A DNA stretch of 48,318 bases from Streptomyces carminius. GTDB taxonomy: Bacteria > Actinomycetota > Actinomycetes > Streptomycetales > Streptomycetaceae. Both the position numbers and the translations under genes were made by a program. The DNA lies in NCBI RefSeq assembly GCF_002794255.1, contig NZ_PGGW01000033.1, positions 1 to 48,318 of the forward strand, in the 5' to 3' direction. The notes beneath the pieces were generated by a model. That model was not told where the DNA came from and made no database searches. It saw nothing but the letters and a program-made list of their open reading frames with translations. Below are positions 33,107-41,905 of this stretch, in pieces; positions within the stretch are counted from its first letter, which is position 1; every line of letters starts with the position of its first letter.

Positions 33107-34411
33107 TTACCTTTGCTTGGGCTCGTACGGACTCCAGCCGTGCAGGTAGGGGCGTAGGTCCTGCGGGGTGATGTCCGGGTCCGGTGGGAGGCCCGGATTA
33201 TGTGGCAGAGGGTCGATGCTCTTGGCGTAGGCGCGCGCCCAGGCGATCCACTGCGCGACCGTCTCCGGTGTGGCGGTACCGGGCTGGTGCTCTTCCAATG
33301 CCTGGCAGTAGTCGCGGATGGCAGTGGCTTCCTGCCAGGCGTGGACTTGTGCGCGCAGGGTCTTCAGGCGGTGGGCTTCGATGAAGTCGGTGCGGGCTTG
33401 CTCCATGGCGGCCAGCCAGCGCTGGCGGGTTTCGTTCTCTGCGCGTTGTCGTGCCAGTTGTCGTTCGTGTTCGATGCGGGCGCGGTGGGCGACTTCGCGC
33501 AGGACGTCGGGGAGTTTGTCCTCCAGGCGCCAGCGTTGCCGGTCCCCCCAGCGGTAGCGGCGCCCTGGATGCGCGTATGAGTGCTCGAGGCTGAGTTCGA
33601 GTTGGTGGGAGGGGTGTGTGGTGCGCGCCGTGACGCGCTGCCAGGAGTACTTGATGCCTTCGGTGTCGGGCACCTCGTGGGAGCCTTCGGTGAAGGAGAG
33701 GGGGAAAGTGTGTTCGCCTGCGGTGATGACGAGGCTTGCTGACGAGGTGGAGGCGGGGGCGCCGGCGGTGTGGCCTTGTTGCTGCGCGGCGAGGCAGAGC
33801 GCGTGGAGGATCCGGCGGGCGCGGGACCGGCAGTTGGGGCAGACCGGTAGGGGCGTGTCGCGGGCTGCGGGGTGCAGGCGGGTGGTGAGCAGATCGGCGG
33901 GGACGGCGATGGGGGCTGTCTGCGGTGTGTCGCGTGCCGGTGTGGGACCTGGTCTCAGGGTGATGATCATGTCGCCCTTGTCACGTCCGGTGTACTGCAG
34001 ATGGTGGCCGTCTGGGACCAGATGCTCTGCTCTTGCGGCGTGCAGGAGACGGCGTAGCCGGGCGCGTTCGGCTGCGGAGGGGTCGGTGATGTGGAGCGTG
34101 CCGTCGGCCTGTCGGATGGTCGTGATCAGGTGGGCGGCGTCGTTCCCGGTGGAGTCGGATGCCCTGGGGCTCGCGGCGCCGGGTGCGGCGGGGTGGGGGT
34201 TCGTGGTGTCGTTTTCGGCCAGGTACTGGCGGCCGGCGTCGGTGGCGGCGGCGGTCCAGCGGCCGTTGGCCCAGGTGGTGGTGACCAATTTCCTGTGGCG
34301 CAGTGCGTAGACGGTGACGGCCAGGTCGGAGTCGGCGGAGGTGACCTGTGGGCCGTGGCAGATGCGGCGCAGGACGTTGAGTTGGCGTTCGTTGAGCCGG
34401 GGGCGGGGCAC
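33107..34411 (-). CDS. Hypothetical plasmid protein with helical C-terminus
   Basis: 434 aa from a GTG at 34411, with AAGGAG at 9 bases (the frame is open to 34465). The N-terminus (LNERQLNVLRRICHGPQVTS, VYALRHRKLVTTTW) resembles a winged helix. A middle part has one CPNC pair (near 190) in a PVCPNCRSRARRILHALCLA segment. The C-terminal 130 residues are charged and helical (RARIEHERQLARQRAENETR). It lies 64 bp downstream of a co-directional gene, so it is probably in one operon with it. Similar proteins are frequent on Streptomyces plasmids, but I know no function. Confidence 0.65.
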   Translation of the reverse strand: MPRPRLNERQLNVLRRICHGPQVTSADSDLAVTVYALRHRKLVTTTWANGRWTAAATDAGRQYLAENDTTNPHPAAPGAASPRASDSTGNDAAHLITTIRQADGTLHITDPSAAERARLRRLLHAARAEHLVPDGHHLQYTGRDKGDMIITLRPGPTPARDTPQTAPIAVPADLLTTRLHPAARDTPLPVCPNCRSRARRILHALCLAAQQQGHTAGAPASTSSASLVITAGEHTFPLSFTEGSHEVPDTEGIKYSWQRVTARTTHPSHQLELSLEHSYAHPGRRYRWGDRQRWRLEDKLPDVLREVAHRARIEHERQLARQRAENETRQRWLAAMEQARTDFIEAHRLKTLRAQVHAWQEATAIRDYCQALEEHQPGTATPETVAQWIAWARAYAKSIDPLPHNPGLPPDPDITPQDLRPYLHGWSPYEPKQR

Positions 34412-34474
34412 TGGATGCGGCTCCTTGTCTCCACTCCGTTGTCGTGTCGGCAGCAGGGGGTACACCGGGTGGGG

Positions 34475-35365
34475 TCAGTCTCGGCCGGAGAGGGTGTGGC
34501 GGAGGGTTTCGAGTGGGATGCCGAGTTCGCGTTCGAAGCGGCTGGCTGCTGCGGTCTGTCCGGCCTGCCGGAGGCAGGTGATGGCTGCTTCCATGAGCTT
34601 GCCGATGCGTACCACCTCGGTGCGCAGTGCTTGGAGCTCATCGAGGCGCTCTGCGGTCTCGGCGCCGCACCACTGGCGCAGCAGGTCGCGGGCCGGTCGG
34701 TAGATGCGGTCGACTTCCGCGCAGGTCTCGGGGCTGATGTGCGTGCCCGGGTTTTTACCACGGCCGGGGTAGTACTGGCCGTAGGTGGCCTCGTGGTGGG
34801 CTTGCTGGTCTTTCTCGGCCATGAGGGCAACGAGTTGGTCGGCTCGGGTCTTGGCCAGGAGGCGCGTGACGGCCAGGGTGGTGGGCCACGGCGCGACGAC
34901 TGCTCCTTCGGCGTCGGTGAAGGCTCGTGCGTCGGCGGAGAAGAAGGTCTCGGGTACGTCAAGAAGTTCGGCCAGGGCCGGTGCGTCGTGGATGTAGAGG
35001 ATGCCGCATTCCCGGGCGTTGTAGCCGACCGTTGCCAGGTCCGTCCACCACTGCTCGTCGAAGAGGGTGCAGACGGCGAGGAACTCCGGGTCGTGGTCGT
35101 CAGGGCTGTCACGTGTCAGATCGTTCCACCGCTGCTGGTCTGCCAGCCACGCGTCCTTTTTATGCCATGGCACTCGTAGCCGGGCCGGAGGCACCCATTC
35201 CTCGCGGCCTTCTGCGTCTTCCGCTACGAAACGGACTTTGATCCGCGTCGGACGCTTCGTGCCTTTTTTGAGGACCTCAACCTCGTAGACCGGGCCGTGG
35301 TACGGCGCCGCCCGGTACGCCCACCGCTCCCCCGGTTCTCTGCGCTGTTCTTCTGTGCCGACCAC
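34475..35365 (-). CDS. Hypothetical plasmid protein
   Basis: 296 aa from a GTG at 35365 (the frame is open to 35467; the start is uncertain). An N-terminal small beta-rich part (RWAYRAAPYHGPVYEVEVLK, TRIKVRFVAEDAEGREEWVP) looks like a barrel-type domain. A helical region with DPEFLAVCTLFDEQWW and LLRQWCGAETAERLDELQAL follows. Unknown family. It is the first gene of a likely pair with the 434-aa protein. I saw no catalytic motif. Confidence 0.62.
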   Translation of the reverse strand: MVGTEEQRREPGERWAYRAAPYHGPVYEVEVLKKGTKRPTRIKVRFVAEDAEGREEWVPPARLRVPWHKKDAWLADQQRWNDLTRDSPDDHDPEFLAVCTLFDEQWWTDLATVGYNARECGILYIHDAPALAELLDVPETFFSADARAFTDAEGAVVAPWPTTLAVTRLLAKTRADQLVALMAEKDQQAHHEATYGQYYPGRGKNPGTHISPETCAEVDRIYRPARDLLRQWCGAETAERLDELQALRTEVVRIGKLMEAAITCLRQAGQTAAASRFERELGIPLETLRHTLSGRD

Positions 35366-35542
35366 GTCACCATGCTGCCCACGTTCTGGGGTGATGCGGG
35401 GCGTATTCAGGCAAAAGGGTGACGGGCCGGAAGAGCGTCTTGTGCCTGGGCGGCTTGTGGCCAGCACGGGCCTTTGCCGGCGGTCAGCGGGTGCGCGGCA
35501 CCCAGAGGGCGGTCCTGCTCTGGGTGTGGCAGCGGTGGTTGG

Positions 35543-36043
35543 TCATGCGCTGCGCTGGAAGGTGATGGTGCCGAAGACGTCGTCGAAGAGGTGGGCTCGT
35601 CGGGTGCTGATGAGGTGGTAGGCGCCGCTGGTGGGGTGGCTGGCGTGGCAGGTGTAGTGGAGGACTTCCGCTGGGGTGAGGACGCGGAGGTCGCCCAGGA
35701 CGTAGTACAGCGGTACGGGTGCGTTGGCGCCCATGAATTGCAGGCCGGCCAGGGCGCATCTGCGGGAGATCGCGTAGCGGCTGGAGGTGGTGCTGGGCAT
35801 GCGGGTTTTGGCGTCCACGGTGACAAGGTCGCTGCCGCGGGCGGCGATCAGGTCGGGGAAGTAGCGAAGAGCGGAGTCGGTGTGGCGCAGGGCGTTTTGG
35901 ATCTGCGCCGGGAAGGTGCCCTGCCCGCAGAGGTGGACGGTCCACCCGCGGGCTTCCAGGGCGTAGGCCACGGCCTGCTCGTGTCGGTCGCCGGTGGTTT
36001 TCCGCGCTGGCCAGTCGGCCAGTGTTGCTTCTCTCCTGCCCAC
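35543..36043 (-). CDS. PD-(D/E)XK nuclease-like protein
   Basis: 166 aa from a GTG at 36043 with GGGAG six bases upstream. The helix [20 protein letters not shown] is followed by [20 protein letters not shown], which has the spacing of a PD-(D/E)XK active site (PD, then VDAK), as in Holliday-junction-resolvase or restriction-type folds. The second half has a strand-rich end ([15 protein letters not shown]). It could act in plasmid DNA processing or defence. It is divergent from the zinc-finger gene at 36108 over a 64-bp region with an inverted repeat. Confidence 0.62.
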   Translation of the reverse strand: MGRREATLADWPARKTTGDRHEQAVAYALEARGWTVHLCGQGTFPAQIQNALRHTDSALRYFPDLIAARGSDLVTVDAKTRMPSTTSSRYAISRRCALAGLQFMGANAPVPLYYVLGDLRVLTPAEVLHYTCHASHPTSGAYHLISTRRAHLFDDVFGTITFQRSA

Positions 36044-36107
36044 ACACTCTCCCGTAGTACGAAGCCTCACTATTCCGTACTACGAAGTTAGCGGATACCA
36101 TGCCACC
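36044..36107. promoter_or_regulatory. Divergent promoter region with 9-bp inverted repeat
   Basis: CGTAGTACG at 36053-36061 is mirrored by CGTACTACG at 36076-36084 with a 14-bp spacer, and GAAG follows each. The spacing and its place between two divergent starts suggest an operator for a dimeric repressor controlling both genes. The cognate regulator is not identified. Confidence 0.5.
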
Positions 36108-36983
36108 ATGGCAGAGTACGTTGACCCACGTTTTCGTCCCACGCTATGGCCGGGATCGGCGGTCCCGACTCCCCCCGTCGTGCCGCTCAAGGGAGTGGAG
36201 ACTGACGGAGACTGGATCACCTGGCCTCTTGAGGCATCCCGGGGGCAGTCCGCAGTGCAGCTGCCGGACGACTTCTACCTGCGCGAGCTGATGGAACTGT
36301 CCGCGGACGACCTCGAAGGCGTCGCCCGCATCTTCAGCACCTACGGGCCGCTTTTCGACCTGGACGGCCGGGAGCTCGACCAGAGCAGCTGGGACGAGGA
36401 CGCCATCGCGCAAGTCCGGGCCGCCATCCAGCAGCATCCCCCTAACCAGTCACGTCCCGGTGTTCACCGCGACCTGGTCCGGCTGCACCTGCAAGAAGCC
36501 CAGGACGCCGTCGCGACATGGCTGGCCTGCCAGCGTGAAGGAGGGCTGGAACAACTCGTTGCACCGGACGTCACCGAGACCCACCTGGAGCAGCTGCGAG
36601 CCCAGGCCCCGCACCAAGAGGAGCCCTGGCCCGCCTCCCTCGAGATGCTGCGGGAGATCCTCATCCAGCTGCGCGTCCAGCAACTAGAGGGTGCGCTGCA
36701 AGCCGCACTGCGCAACTTCAGCATCGGTATCGGCACCCTGGCCGACCGGCACCCCACCGTCTACTCCGTCTGCTTCCTGCAGCTATACAACCACCTCGCC
36801 GAGGGCGCGTTCGTCCGCCAGTGCGCCAACGAGACCTGCCGCCGGTACTTCGTCCGCCAGCGCGGACGCGCCACATACGGCCAGCACCGCACCACCGGCG
36901 TCATCTACTGCTCCCGCGAATGCGCCCGCGCCCAGGCCCAGCGCGCCCTACGCCGGCGCCGCAGGCACCAGACCGCCCCCTGA
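36108..36983 (+). CDS. Protein with C-terminal CGNR-like zinc finger
   Basis: 291 aa from the ATG at 36108. The N-terminal 190 residues are mainly helical ([20 protein letters not shown]). The C-terminus carries [20 protein letters not shown], then [20 protein letters not shown]: four cysteines placed like the CGNR/DUF1706-type zinc finger of actinobacterial transcription regulators, with a basic tail. It may bind the inverted repeat upstream of its own gene (inference). No clear Shine-Dalgarno sequence precedes the ATG. Confidence 0.68.
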   Translation: MAEYVDPRFRPTLWPGSAVPTPPVVPLKGVETDGDWITWPLEASRGQSAVQLPDDFYLRELMELSADDLEGVARIFSTYGPLFDLDGRELDQSSWDEDAIAQVRAAIQQHPPNQSRPGVHRDLVRLHLQEAQDAVATWLACQREGGLEQLVAPDVTETHLEQLRAQAPHQEEPWPASLEMLREILIQLRVQQLEGALQAALRNFSIGIGTLADRHPTVYSVCFLQLYNHLAEGAFVRQCANETCRRYFVRQRGRATYGQHRTTGVIYCSRECARAQAQRALRRRRRHQTAP

Positions 36984-37170
36984 CCTGGGCACGGGCCCCG
37001 GCCAGAGCACCATCATGACCTGCCCGCGGACCGGCCGACTCCCCCCGTCAGAGAGGGCCGGGCGCCGGAGAACCTCCCCCGCATACCGCGGTCCGTGGTC
37101 GGGTCAGTTGCACTGAAGCTGGCACTATCCGCTGCGCAGCGACGCGGAGCCGCTCAGTGGCTGGGCAGGG

Positions 37171-39165
37171 CTACTCGCCAGTGCTGGGGCAGATGAGCTT
37201 GGTCAGTGCGCTTTCCCATGCGCTGGGGGAACTCGCCGGTGTGATCATGGCCTCCTCGTGCGCCGAGGGCTCGCTGGCGTCGAGGAAGGCGACGGCGTCG
37301 TCTCGTGCCATCGACAGCAGCGCGGTGCCCTCGGGGGATCGCAGGCGGATGAAGATCCGCCTGCTCCCGGCAGGGCTCGGCTCTTCAGGCCCGGGCCACA
37401 CGATCACATCGCCGATACCGACGCTTTGGTACAGGCCGTCGGCCAGCAGTTCACGGGCGAAGACCCAGGTGCGTTCTTCATCGGTGCCGGCGTTGAAGAC
37501 AGCCGTGATCGCGTACCTGTCCGCGGCGCGGTGGACCAGCCGGGCCGGCAGCCGTTTGCCGTCGTCGTCTTCGCTCTGGTGCAGTCGCATCCATAGCTGT
37601 GCGTGGTGCTCGGGCCCGCCGCTGCTCTGCCTGCTCCGCAGTAAAAGCCCGCCGTCCGCACCAGGGCGCGCTGGCGTCTGCGGGGAGCGAGTGGTTCTCG
37701 GCGGGGCGTGGACGGCGCCGCCTGCGGCAGCGGGGTGGTCTGCCCTGTGTGCATGCCGACCCGTGGGTGCGGCGGGCACCAGCAGTGTGCTGGGCCGGGG
37801 CTCGTAGGCGTCCATGTCCGGCAGCGGGGGCGGCTGGGCAGGGATGGCGCGGCGATGCGCCGGGGCCAGATCCACCGCCTGTTCCACGGCTACCAGCAGG
37901 TGAGGCGGAGAAAACACAGAATGCTCCTCCTTAAGGCTCACATCTGGAAGTGTCCCGGAGGCCGCGTTCACATGTCGGTGGTCAAAGTTCCCTCCCGCGC
38001 CGGGGGAACATGCCTGACAGGCCAGCTCGCTCATGATGCGGTGCGCTGCCCCGGCCGCCCGCGTGTCTGCTGTGTGCCGCGTGGGGAGATCCTGCGAGCA
38101 GGGGTGGTTCCAAAGGGCTGGTTGCACCACTTGCAGAAGGTCGGTCATGCATGCGGCGGACAGCCCGCCGTGCTCGTTTTCCACTGCGAAATCCGGCGAC
38201 GCAGTGGCGCGCGGAACTTCCTGAAGGGGCTCCCAGCTCCCTTGGCGGGTGATCGACCTCACCAGGAATCGCCACCAGGCCGTGGGGAGTTCCAGCTTCT
38301 TGTGCCGTGTTTTCGCCGACCGGCAGAAGTCCAGGTCGGCCCCTCCCACCGTCGCCGTATCGGGCCGCTGCCCGCAGCCGCTGACGATGTAGGCAAAATC
38401 GCCTGCAGTCAGACCGGAATTCGAACCACGATCCGCCCGTGCCGAGGAGCACAGTACGAAGTCGCCGCCCATGGCCAGTATTGAACCCCACGTGACCGGC
38501 AGCCTGGAGAGGGCGTAGTCGGCGGTCGGCCTGGAGTGAGTCCACCGGCTGCTTGCCAGCAACAGCGCAGTGGCGGCCGGCGCAGTCTTGCCTGTACCCA
38601 GTGTGCACCGCAGGTAGGTGTGCTCCCCCCGTGGGAGCATGCCGGCCCGCAGTGCTTCCAGCGCATACTCGAGGGTGGTGCGGTGCAGCCGCGGCGGACT
38701 CAGGTACCTCAGGTACACGGGCGGCAGCCAGGACTCCAGCGAGCAGGTGTCGTACGGGGCCGCGACGTGCGTCGGCAGGCGGCTGTTGTCCTCTGCCCAG
38801 GAGATGTGCCGCAGAGACGACACGGGAGGGCGTTCTGTCCCTGTCAGGCCGATGAGCGCCTCGGTGAAGATCCCCAGCAGCAGATGACGGGCGCCCTTGC
38901 GTACGGTGTGCTTCTGGCCGGTCTCTCCGTCGCCCTCACGTGCGGCTGGGTGTTCTGGGGCTTCTTCGGTCCGGGCTTGGCTGCCGCTGTTGCCGACGGC
39001 GTCCGGCTCGGCGGCGGCGTGCAGCCGGCGCCGAGCCTCGTCGGGGATGGCTGTGCCGAGGGCGCGCACGTGGGGTGCGCCCAGGCTGGAGGCGGCCATG
39101 AGGGCCGCGAACTCGGCATCGTCAGCGGTGGTGGTGTGCATCGCCTCGTCCTTGTGGACACTCAT
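37171..39165 (-). CDS. Large protein with C-terminal SsgA-like domain
   Basis: 664 aa, ATG at 39165 overlapping the stop of the sigma-like gene (ATGA). The last 140 residues (about 523-640) match SsgA-like proteins (SALPs): ADRYAITAVFNAGTDEERTW, VFARELLADGLYQSVGIGDV, IVWPG and RIFIRLRSPEGTALLSMARD. SALPs are stand-alone proteins of about 130-145 aa that control septum placement and sporulation in streptomycetes. Here one is joined to a roughly 520-residue N-terminal part I cannot assign; it includes GTGKT at 190-194, but without an obvious Walker B. A Pro-rich linker joins the two. The coupling to a sigma-like gene suggests it acts in transcription control or development. Confidence 0.65.
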   Translation of the reverse strand: MSVHKDEAMHTTTADDAEFAALMAASSLGAPHVRALGTAIPDEARRRLHAAAEPDAVGNSGSQARTEEAPEHPAAREGDGETGQKHTVRKGARHLLLGIFTEALIGLTGTERPPVSSLRHISWAEDNSRLPTHVAAPYDTCSLESWLPPVYLRYLSPPRLHRTTLEYALEALRAGMLPRGEHTYLRCTLGTGKTAPAATALLLASSRWTHSRPTADYALSRLPVTWGSILAMGGDFVLCSSARADRGSNSGLTAGDFAYIVSGCGQRPDTATVGGADLDFCRSAKTRHKKLELPTAWWRFLVRSITRQGSWEPLQEVPRATASPDFAVENEHGGLSAACMTDLLQVVQPALWNHPCSQDLPTRHTADTRAAGAAHRIMSELACQACSPGAGGNFDHRHVNAASGTLPDVSLKEEHSVFSPPHLLVAVEQAVDLAPAHRRAIPAQPPPLPDMDAYEPRPSTLLVPAAPTGRHAHRADHPAAAGGAVHAPPRTTRSPQTPARPGADGGLLLRSRQSSGGPEHHAQLWMRLHQSEDDDGKRLPARLVHRAADRYAITAVFNAGTDEERTWVFARELLADGLYQSVGIGDVIVWPGPEEPSPAGSRRIFIRLRSPEGTALLSMARDDAVAFLDASEPSAHEEAMITPASSPSAWESALTKLICPSTGE

Positions 39166-40025
39166 CGTGCTCCCCCCTCCCCCAGTCGGCTCTGGTCAAA
39201 GCCGCTGGCGGAAACCTTGGTGCGGGCGCGGGCCAGGCGCCTCTCGAGTGCCTTGGGTGTCAGGTCGACCTGGTCGGCAGCCTCGGCCTGGGTGTAACCC
39301 AGGGCCATCCACACGAGCGCCTCACGCAACTGCTCATCTGGCAGCAGCGGGCGCAGTCGGCGGATGTCGTCGTAGAGGGCGGCAGTGCGGGCGGGGTCGG
39401 TGGCGCGCTGGTCGGGGATGTCGCGCCGGGCGTGGAGGAGGTCGTCACTGTCGTCGCCGCGGCGGTCCAGCTCGGCCTGCCCCAGACGGTGGGTTTTGAA
39501 CCAGCGGGTGTAGACGGCAGAAAAGGCGAGGATGTTGGCGCCCACGAAGTAGGTCGTCAGGCTGGCGCCGCCGTGCGGGGTCCACTTGCCACGAACCAGG
39601 CCGTGCTCACGAAACAGGATGCTGCCTTCGATGACGGTGTCGGTAACGACCTGAGTGCGGTCCTCGTACGCCCACGTCCAGGTGGTGGGCAGCATGTCCG
39701 GCGATACGGGGCGGCCCATGCCGGCCGTGCGGTCGAATATGTGCCCGCTCGCGCTCCAGGCGCTCAGCGTGCGCCACCCGTACTCCATTAACTCCTCGAT
39801 GAAGGCCTGGTAGTGGGGGCCGGTGAAACCGCGGCGGCGCAGGAACTCCACCAGGGCGGCGTCGGCCTCCCGGCGCTGGGCGCGCGCCGATGCGTCCTCC
39901 GCAGCGTGCCCGCCGGCGAGGGACTCCTCCAAGATGTGCAGGGAGCCGTTCGTCTCGGCGGTCACCTGCTTGCTGTGCGGCGTAGCGCCGCGGGGAGCAC
40001 GCCCCTCACAGATCCCATCCGGCAC
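39162..40025 (-). CDS. Sigma-factor-like regulator
   Basis: 287 aa from a GTG at 40025, chosen because AAGGGAG lies 6 bases upstream (the frame is open to 40118). A helical N-terminal part (DAALVEFLRRRGFTGPHYQA) leads into a region resembling sigma region 2 (TPHGGASLTTYFVGANILAF, SAVYTRWFKTHRL). The C-terminal HTH resembles sigma region 4 (LLPDEQLREALVWMALGYTQ, AEAADQVDLTPKALERRLAR). I read it as an ECF-like or sigma-related DNA-binding protein; promoter recognition is not proven. The stop overlaps the start of the SsgA-domain gene, and the promoter region holds a CRP-like palindrome. Confidence 0.7.
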   Translation of the reverse strand: MPDGICEGRAPRGATPHSKQVTAETNGSLHILEESLAGGHAAEDASARAQRREADAALVEFLRRRGFTGPHYQAFIEELMEYGWRTLSAWSASGHIFDRTAGMGRPVSPDMLPTTWTWAYEDRTQVVTDTVIEGSILFREHGLVRGKWTPHGGASLTTYFVGANILAFSAVYTRWFKTHRLGQAELDRRGDDSDDLLHARRDIPDQRATDPARTAALYDDIRRLRPLLPDEQLREALVWMALGYTQAEAADQVDLTPKALERRLARARTKVSASGFDQSRLGEGGAR

Positions 40026-40133
40026 ACTTCGCTCCCTTGCCCGTCCCCCGGCGGGCCCCGAACCCACCGCTTGCTCAACAAGGTCATAGGCGGGCCGCGC
40101 GGTTCTTCCCCCTCCCACCCCCTACACAAGAAA

Positions 40134-40149
40134 TGTGATGTGCATCACA
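40134..40149. promoter_or_regulatory. CRP-like palindromic operator
   Basis: TGTGATGTGCATCACA: TGTGA-N6-TCACA, a perfect inverted repeat with the CRP/FNR-type half sites. It lies between the sigma-like gene (leftward) and the small membrane protein gene (rightward). Streptomyces do encode Crp and other regulators with similar sites. Confidence 0.5.
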
Positions 40150-40191
40150 AGGGGGATGGCGGGGGCCGGCCTTCTACACCCGCAACAGGTA

Positions 40192-40211
40192 GCCACCGCA
40201 GCTGCGGTGGC
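40192..40211. promoter_or_regulatory. 20-bp perfect palindrome
   Basis: GCCACCGCAG joined to its exact complement CTGCGGTGGC without a spacer, 26 bp upstream of the small membrane protein start. It could be a dimer-binding operator or a leader hairpin. Confidence 0.5.
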
Positions 40212-40237
40212 CGACGATCACCTCACCGGAGGACACC

Positions 40238-40579
40238 ATGACCACGCACCCCATCCCGGAGCAGCACCACGACCCCGCCGGCGGTCAGGCCACCGGCCAG
40301 CACTGCCCCGCTGACCACCACCTCGGCCACGCCCCGCAGGCCCCGCACCACCAGCATCCGCCCGTCGGCTCACATCCCCCACGGCCCCCCGCCCCCGGCG
40401 GAGGGCAGCCCCTCCTGTGCCTGCGCAGCGCCCTCATCCTGCTGCTCGGCACCCTCACCGCCACCGGCGCCGCTGTGCTGACCTACCTCGCTCAGCACAA
40501 CACCGCCACTGCCTTCCTGGCCGGCGGCGCAGCTTTCGCCGGCGCCGTCCTGTTCTTCCACACCATCATCGCCGCTTGA
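40238..40579 (+). CDS. Small membrane protein with His/Pro-rich N-terminus
   Basis: 113 aa from the ATG at 40238 with GGAGG six bases upstream. The first 65 residues are rich in His, Pro and Gln (HCPADHHLGHAPQAPHHQHP). Two membrane helices follow (LILLLGTLTATGAAVLTYLA and ATAFLAGGAAFAGAVLFFHT). Unknown role; the His-rich cytoplasmic part may bind metal. A strong terminator hairpin follows. Confidence 0.7.
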   Translation: MTTHPIPEQHHDPAGGQATGQHCPADHHLGHAPQAPHHQHPPVGSHPPRPPAPGGGQPLLCLRSALILLLGTLTATGAAVLTYLAQHNTATAFLAGGAAFAGAVLFFHTIIAA

Positions 40580-40583
40580 CACC

Positions 40584-40625
40584 CGGCGGCCGGGCTACGA
40601 GCCAGAGCCTGTAGCCCGGCCGCCG
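40584..40625 (+). terminator. Perfect 14-bp hairpin after the small membrane protein gene
   Basis: CGGCGGCCGGGCTA pairs exactly with TAGCCCGGCCGCCG over a 14-base loop, starting 5 bases after the stop codon. The miniature transposable element is inserted directly at its 3' base. Confidence 0.8.
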
Positions 40626-40629
40626 TGCT

Positions 40630-40937
40630 GGGGTCTGTCAAACGTTCGGCTCTGTCTCACATTCGGTGGTAACAGGCAGTTACGGCAATGGTGGACAGGT
40701 CATCGCTCATAAACGCAGGTCCGCGCGTCGTGACAGTCGTTCCCGGTTCCGGCCGACAGGTCGGCGCCTGTCCGTGAGAAGTCGGCGCAACAACCTCGGC
40801 GCCTCCGATGTGTTGCCGTCTGTTGCGGAGCACCGAGGCCAGAGCATCGTTCGCACTCTCTGTGAGGCCGAGGCGACCAGTTCTCGCGCTCCGTCACCAC
40901 CGAATGTGAGACAGAGCCGAACGTTTTACAGTCCCCC
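40630..40937. mobile_element. 308-bp Tn3-type miniature inverted-repeat element (TIME/MITE)
   Basis: The two ends form an inverted repeat of about 41 bp that starts GGGG and includes 31 perfectly matching bases (40640-40670 against 40896-40926), with only two mismatches and one extra G outside them. The flanks are identical 5-bp sequences, GTGCT (40625-40629 and 40938-40942), i.e. a target-site duplication. Ends of about 38 bp beginning GGGG and a 5-bp duplication are hallmarks of Tn3-family elements. The 225-bp interior has no ORF. It must be mobilised in trans. Confidence 0.8.
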
Positions 40938-40942
40938 GTGCT

Positions 40943-41221
40943 GCTGATCCGGCTCCCTCACTTCGGGCTGAATGAACGAAGTAAGTGCCTGCGGCAGAGC
41001 GAGCCTCTTGTTGGAGCAAGGTCAGCCACACCATTCGAGGCCGTCGCCGGTCTGCTGTCCCACCAGCAGACCGCGGATCTGGCGTCGGCACGGCGGAGGT
41101 GACCCCGAAGTGCGCCGCCATCCTCGACCTGGCGTCCCCAACAGCGCCGAGCCGCTTTGTGCCGTGGCACGCGCGCCCGGCCCGGCGTGCGGGCACGGTG
41201 TGGCCCAGAGGGCGTGTGGGG
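40943..41221. other. Intergenic stretch, no gene recognised
   Basis: On the minus strand a frame reads KRLGAVGDARSRMAAHFGVT, which might be a fragment of a plasmid protein, but no start or family is visible. It contains the hairpin-forming GGTCTGCTGTC / CAGCAGACC near 41050-41072. Confidence 0.35.
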
Positions 41222-41905
41222 TCAGGCGGGGTGGGCTTCTTCCCAGGCTTGGAGGATCGGTGCGGGGATGCGTCCGCGGTCGGGGAGGTCGTAGCCGTTG
41301 GCGCGGGCCCATGCGCGGACAGCCTGAGAGTCGATGCGCCTCCCGCCGCTGCTGGGGGGCGCTGCCGGTGCGGGGCTGGCGGGGGCGGGGGACGGGGTGA
41401 AGGAGGGGCCTGCGTCAAGGAGGCCGTCGGGGAAGACGGGGACCTGTACCTGCCTGCTGAGGGTGGCGGTGAGGAACTCGGTCAGGGTGCCGTCGAAGGT
41501 GTACCAGGTGTGGCCGCGGGCCTCGTTGACGGTGAGGCGCCAGGTGTCGGGGTCGGTCTGGGGGGTGGTGATCCAGAACAGGTGGTTGCCGTTGTCGGTC
41601 ACCCCGATGGCAAACAATGTCTGGGGGTCGTGGGGGACGGGGAATGTGTCCTGGTCGCGGTCCTGGGTGAGCTGGGCGCGCAGGGTGGCCGGCATGGGGC
41701 CGGTGAGGTTGACCCACGGGGTGGGTGCGTGGGGGTGGTAGATGCGGAGGAAGTCGCAGAACGCGCCGGGCCCGTAGGTGGCAGCCAGGTGTTTGTAGTC
41801 GTCGGGCAGGCGCATGCCCAGGGCGGTCTCGACGGCCGGCCAGTCCACGGCTGGGACGTCGGCGGGTGGGGGGCAGAGCCGGGTCAGGTCGTTGAGGCCG
41901 GTCAT
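41222..41905 (-). CDS. SUKH (SMI1/KNR4) immunity-type protein fused to an Lsr2 DNA-binding domain
   Basis: 227 aa. Residues 1-160 fit the SUKH fold of immunity proteins (VDWPAVETALGMRLPDDYKH, YGPGAFCDFLRIYHP, FAIGVTDNGNHLFWI). After a Pro/Ala/Ser linker, the last 36 residues (SQAVRAWARANGYDLPDRGR, IPAPILQAWEEAH) match the C-terminal DNA-binding domain of the nucleoid protein Lsr2, including the RGR that reads the AT-rich minor groove. The ATG at 41905 overlaps the stop of the Rhs toxin gene (ATGA), which is typical of toxin-immunity pairs. It probably neutralises the nuclease tip. The Lsr2 part suggests DNA or nucleoid binding, perhaps shielding DNA or silencing the locus (inference). Confidence 0.78.
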   Translation of the reverse strand: MTGLNDLTRLCPPPADVPAVDWPAVETALGMRLPDDYKHLAATYGPGAFCDFLRIYHPHAPTPWVNLTGPMPATLRAQLTQDRDQDTFPVPHDPQTLFAIGVTDNGNHLFWITTPQTDPDTWRLTVNEARGHTWYTFDGTLTEFLTATLSRQVQVPVFPDGLLDAGPSFTPSPAPASPAPAAPPSSGGRRIDSQAVRAWARANGYDLPDRGRIPAPILQAWEEAHPA

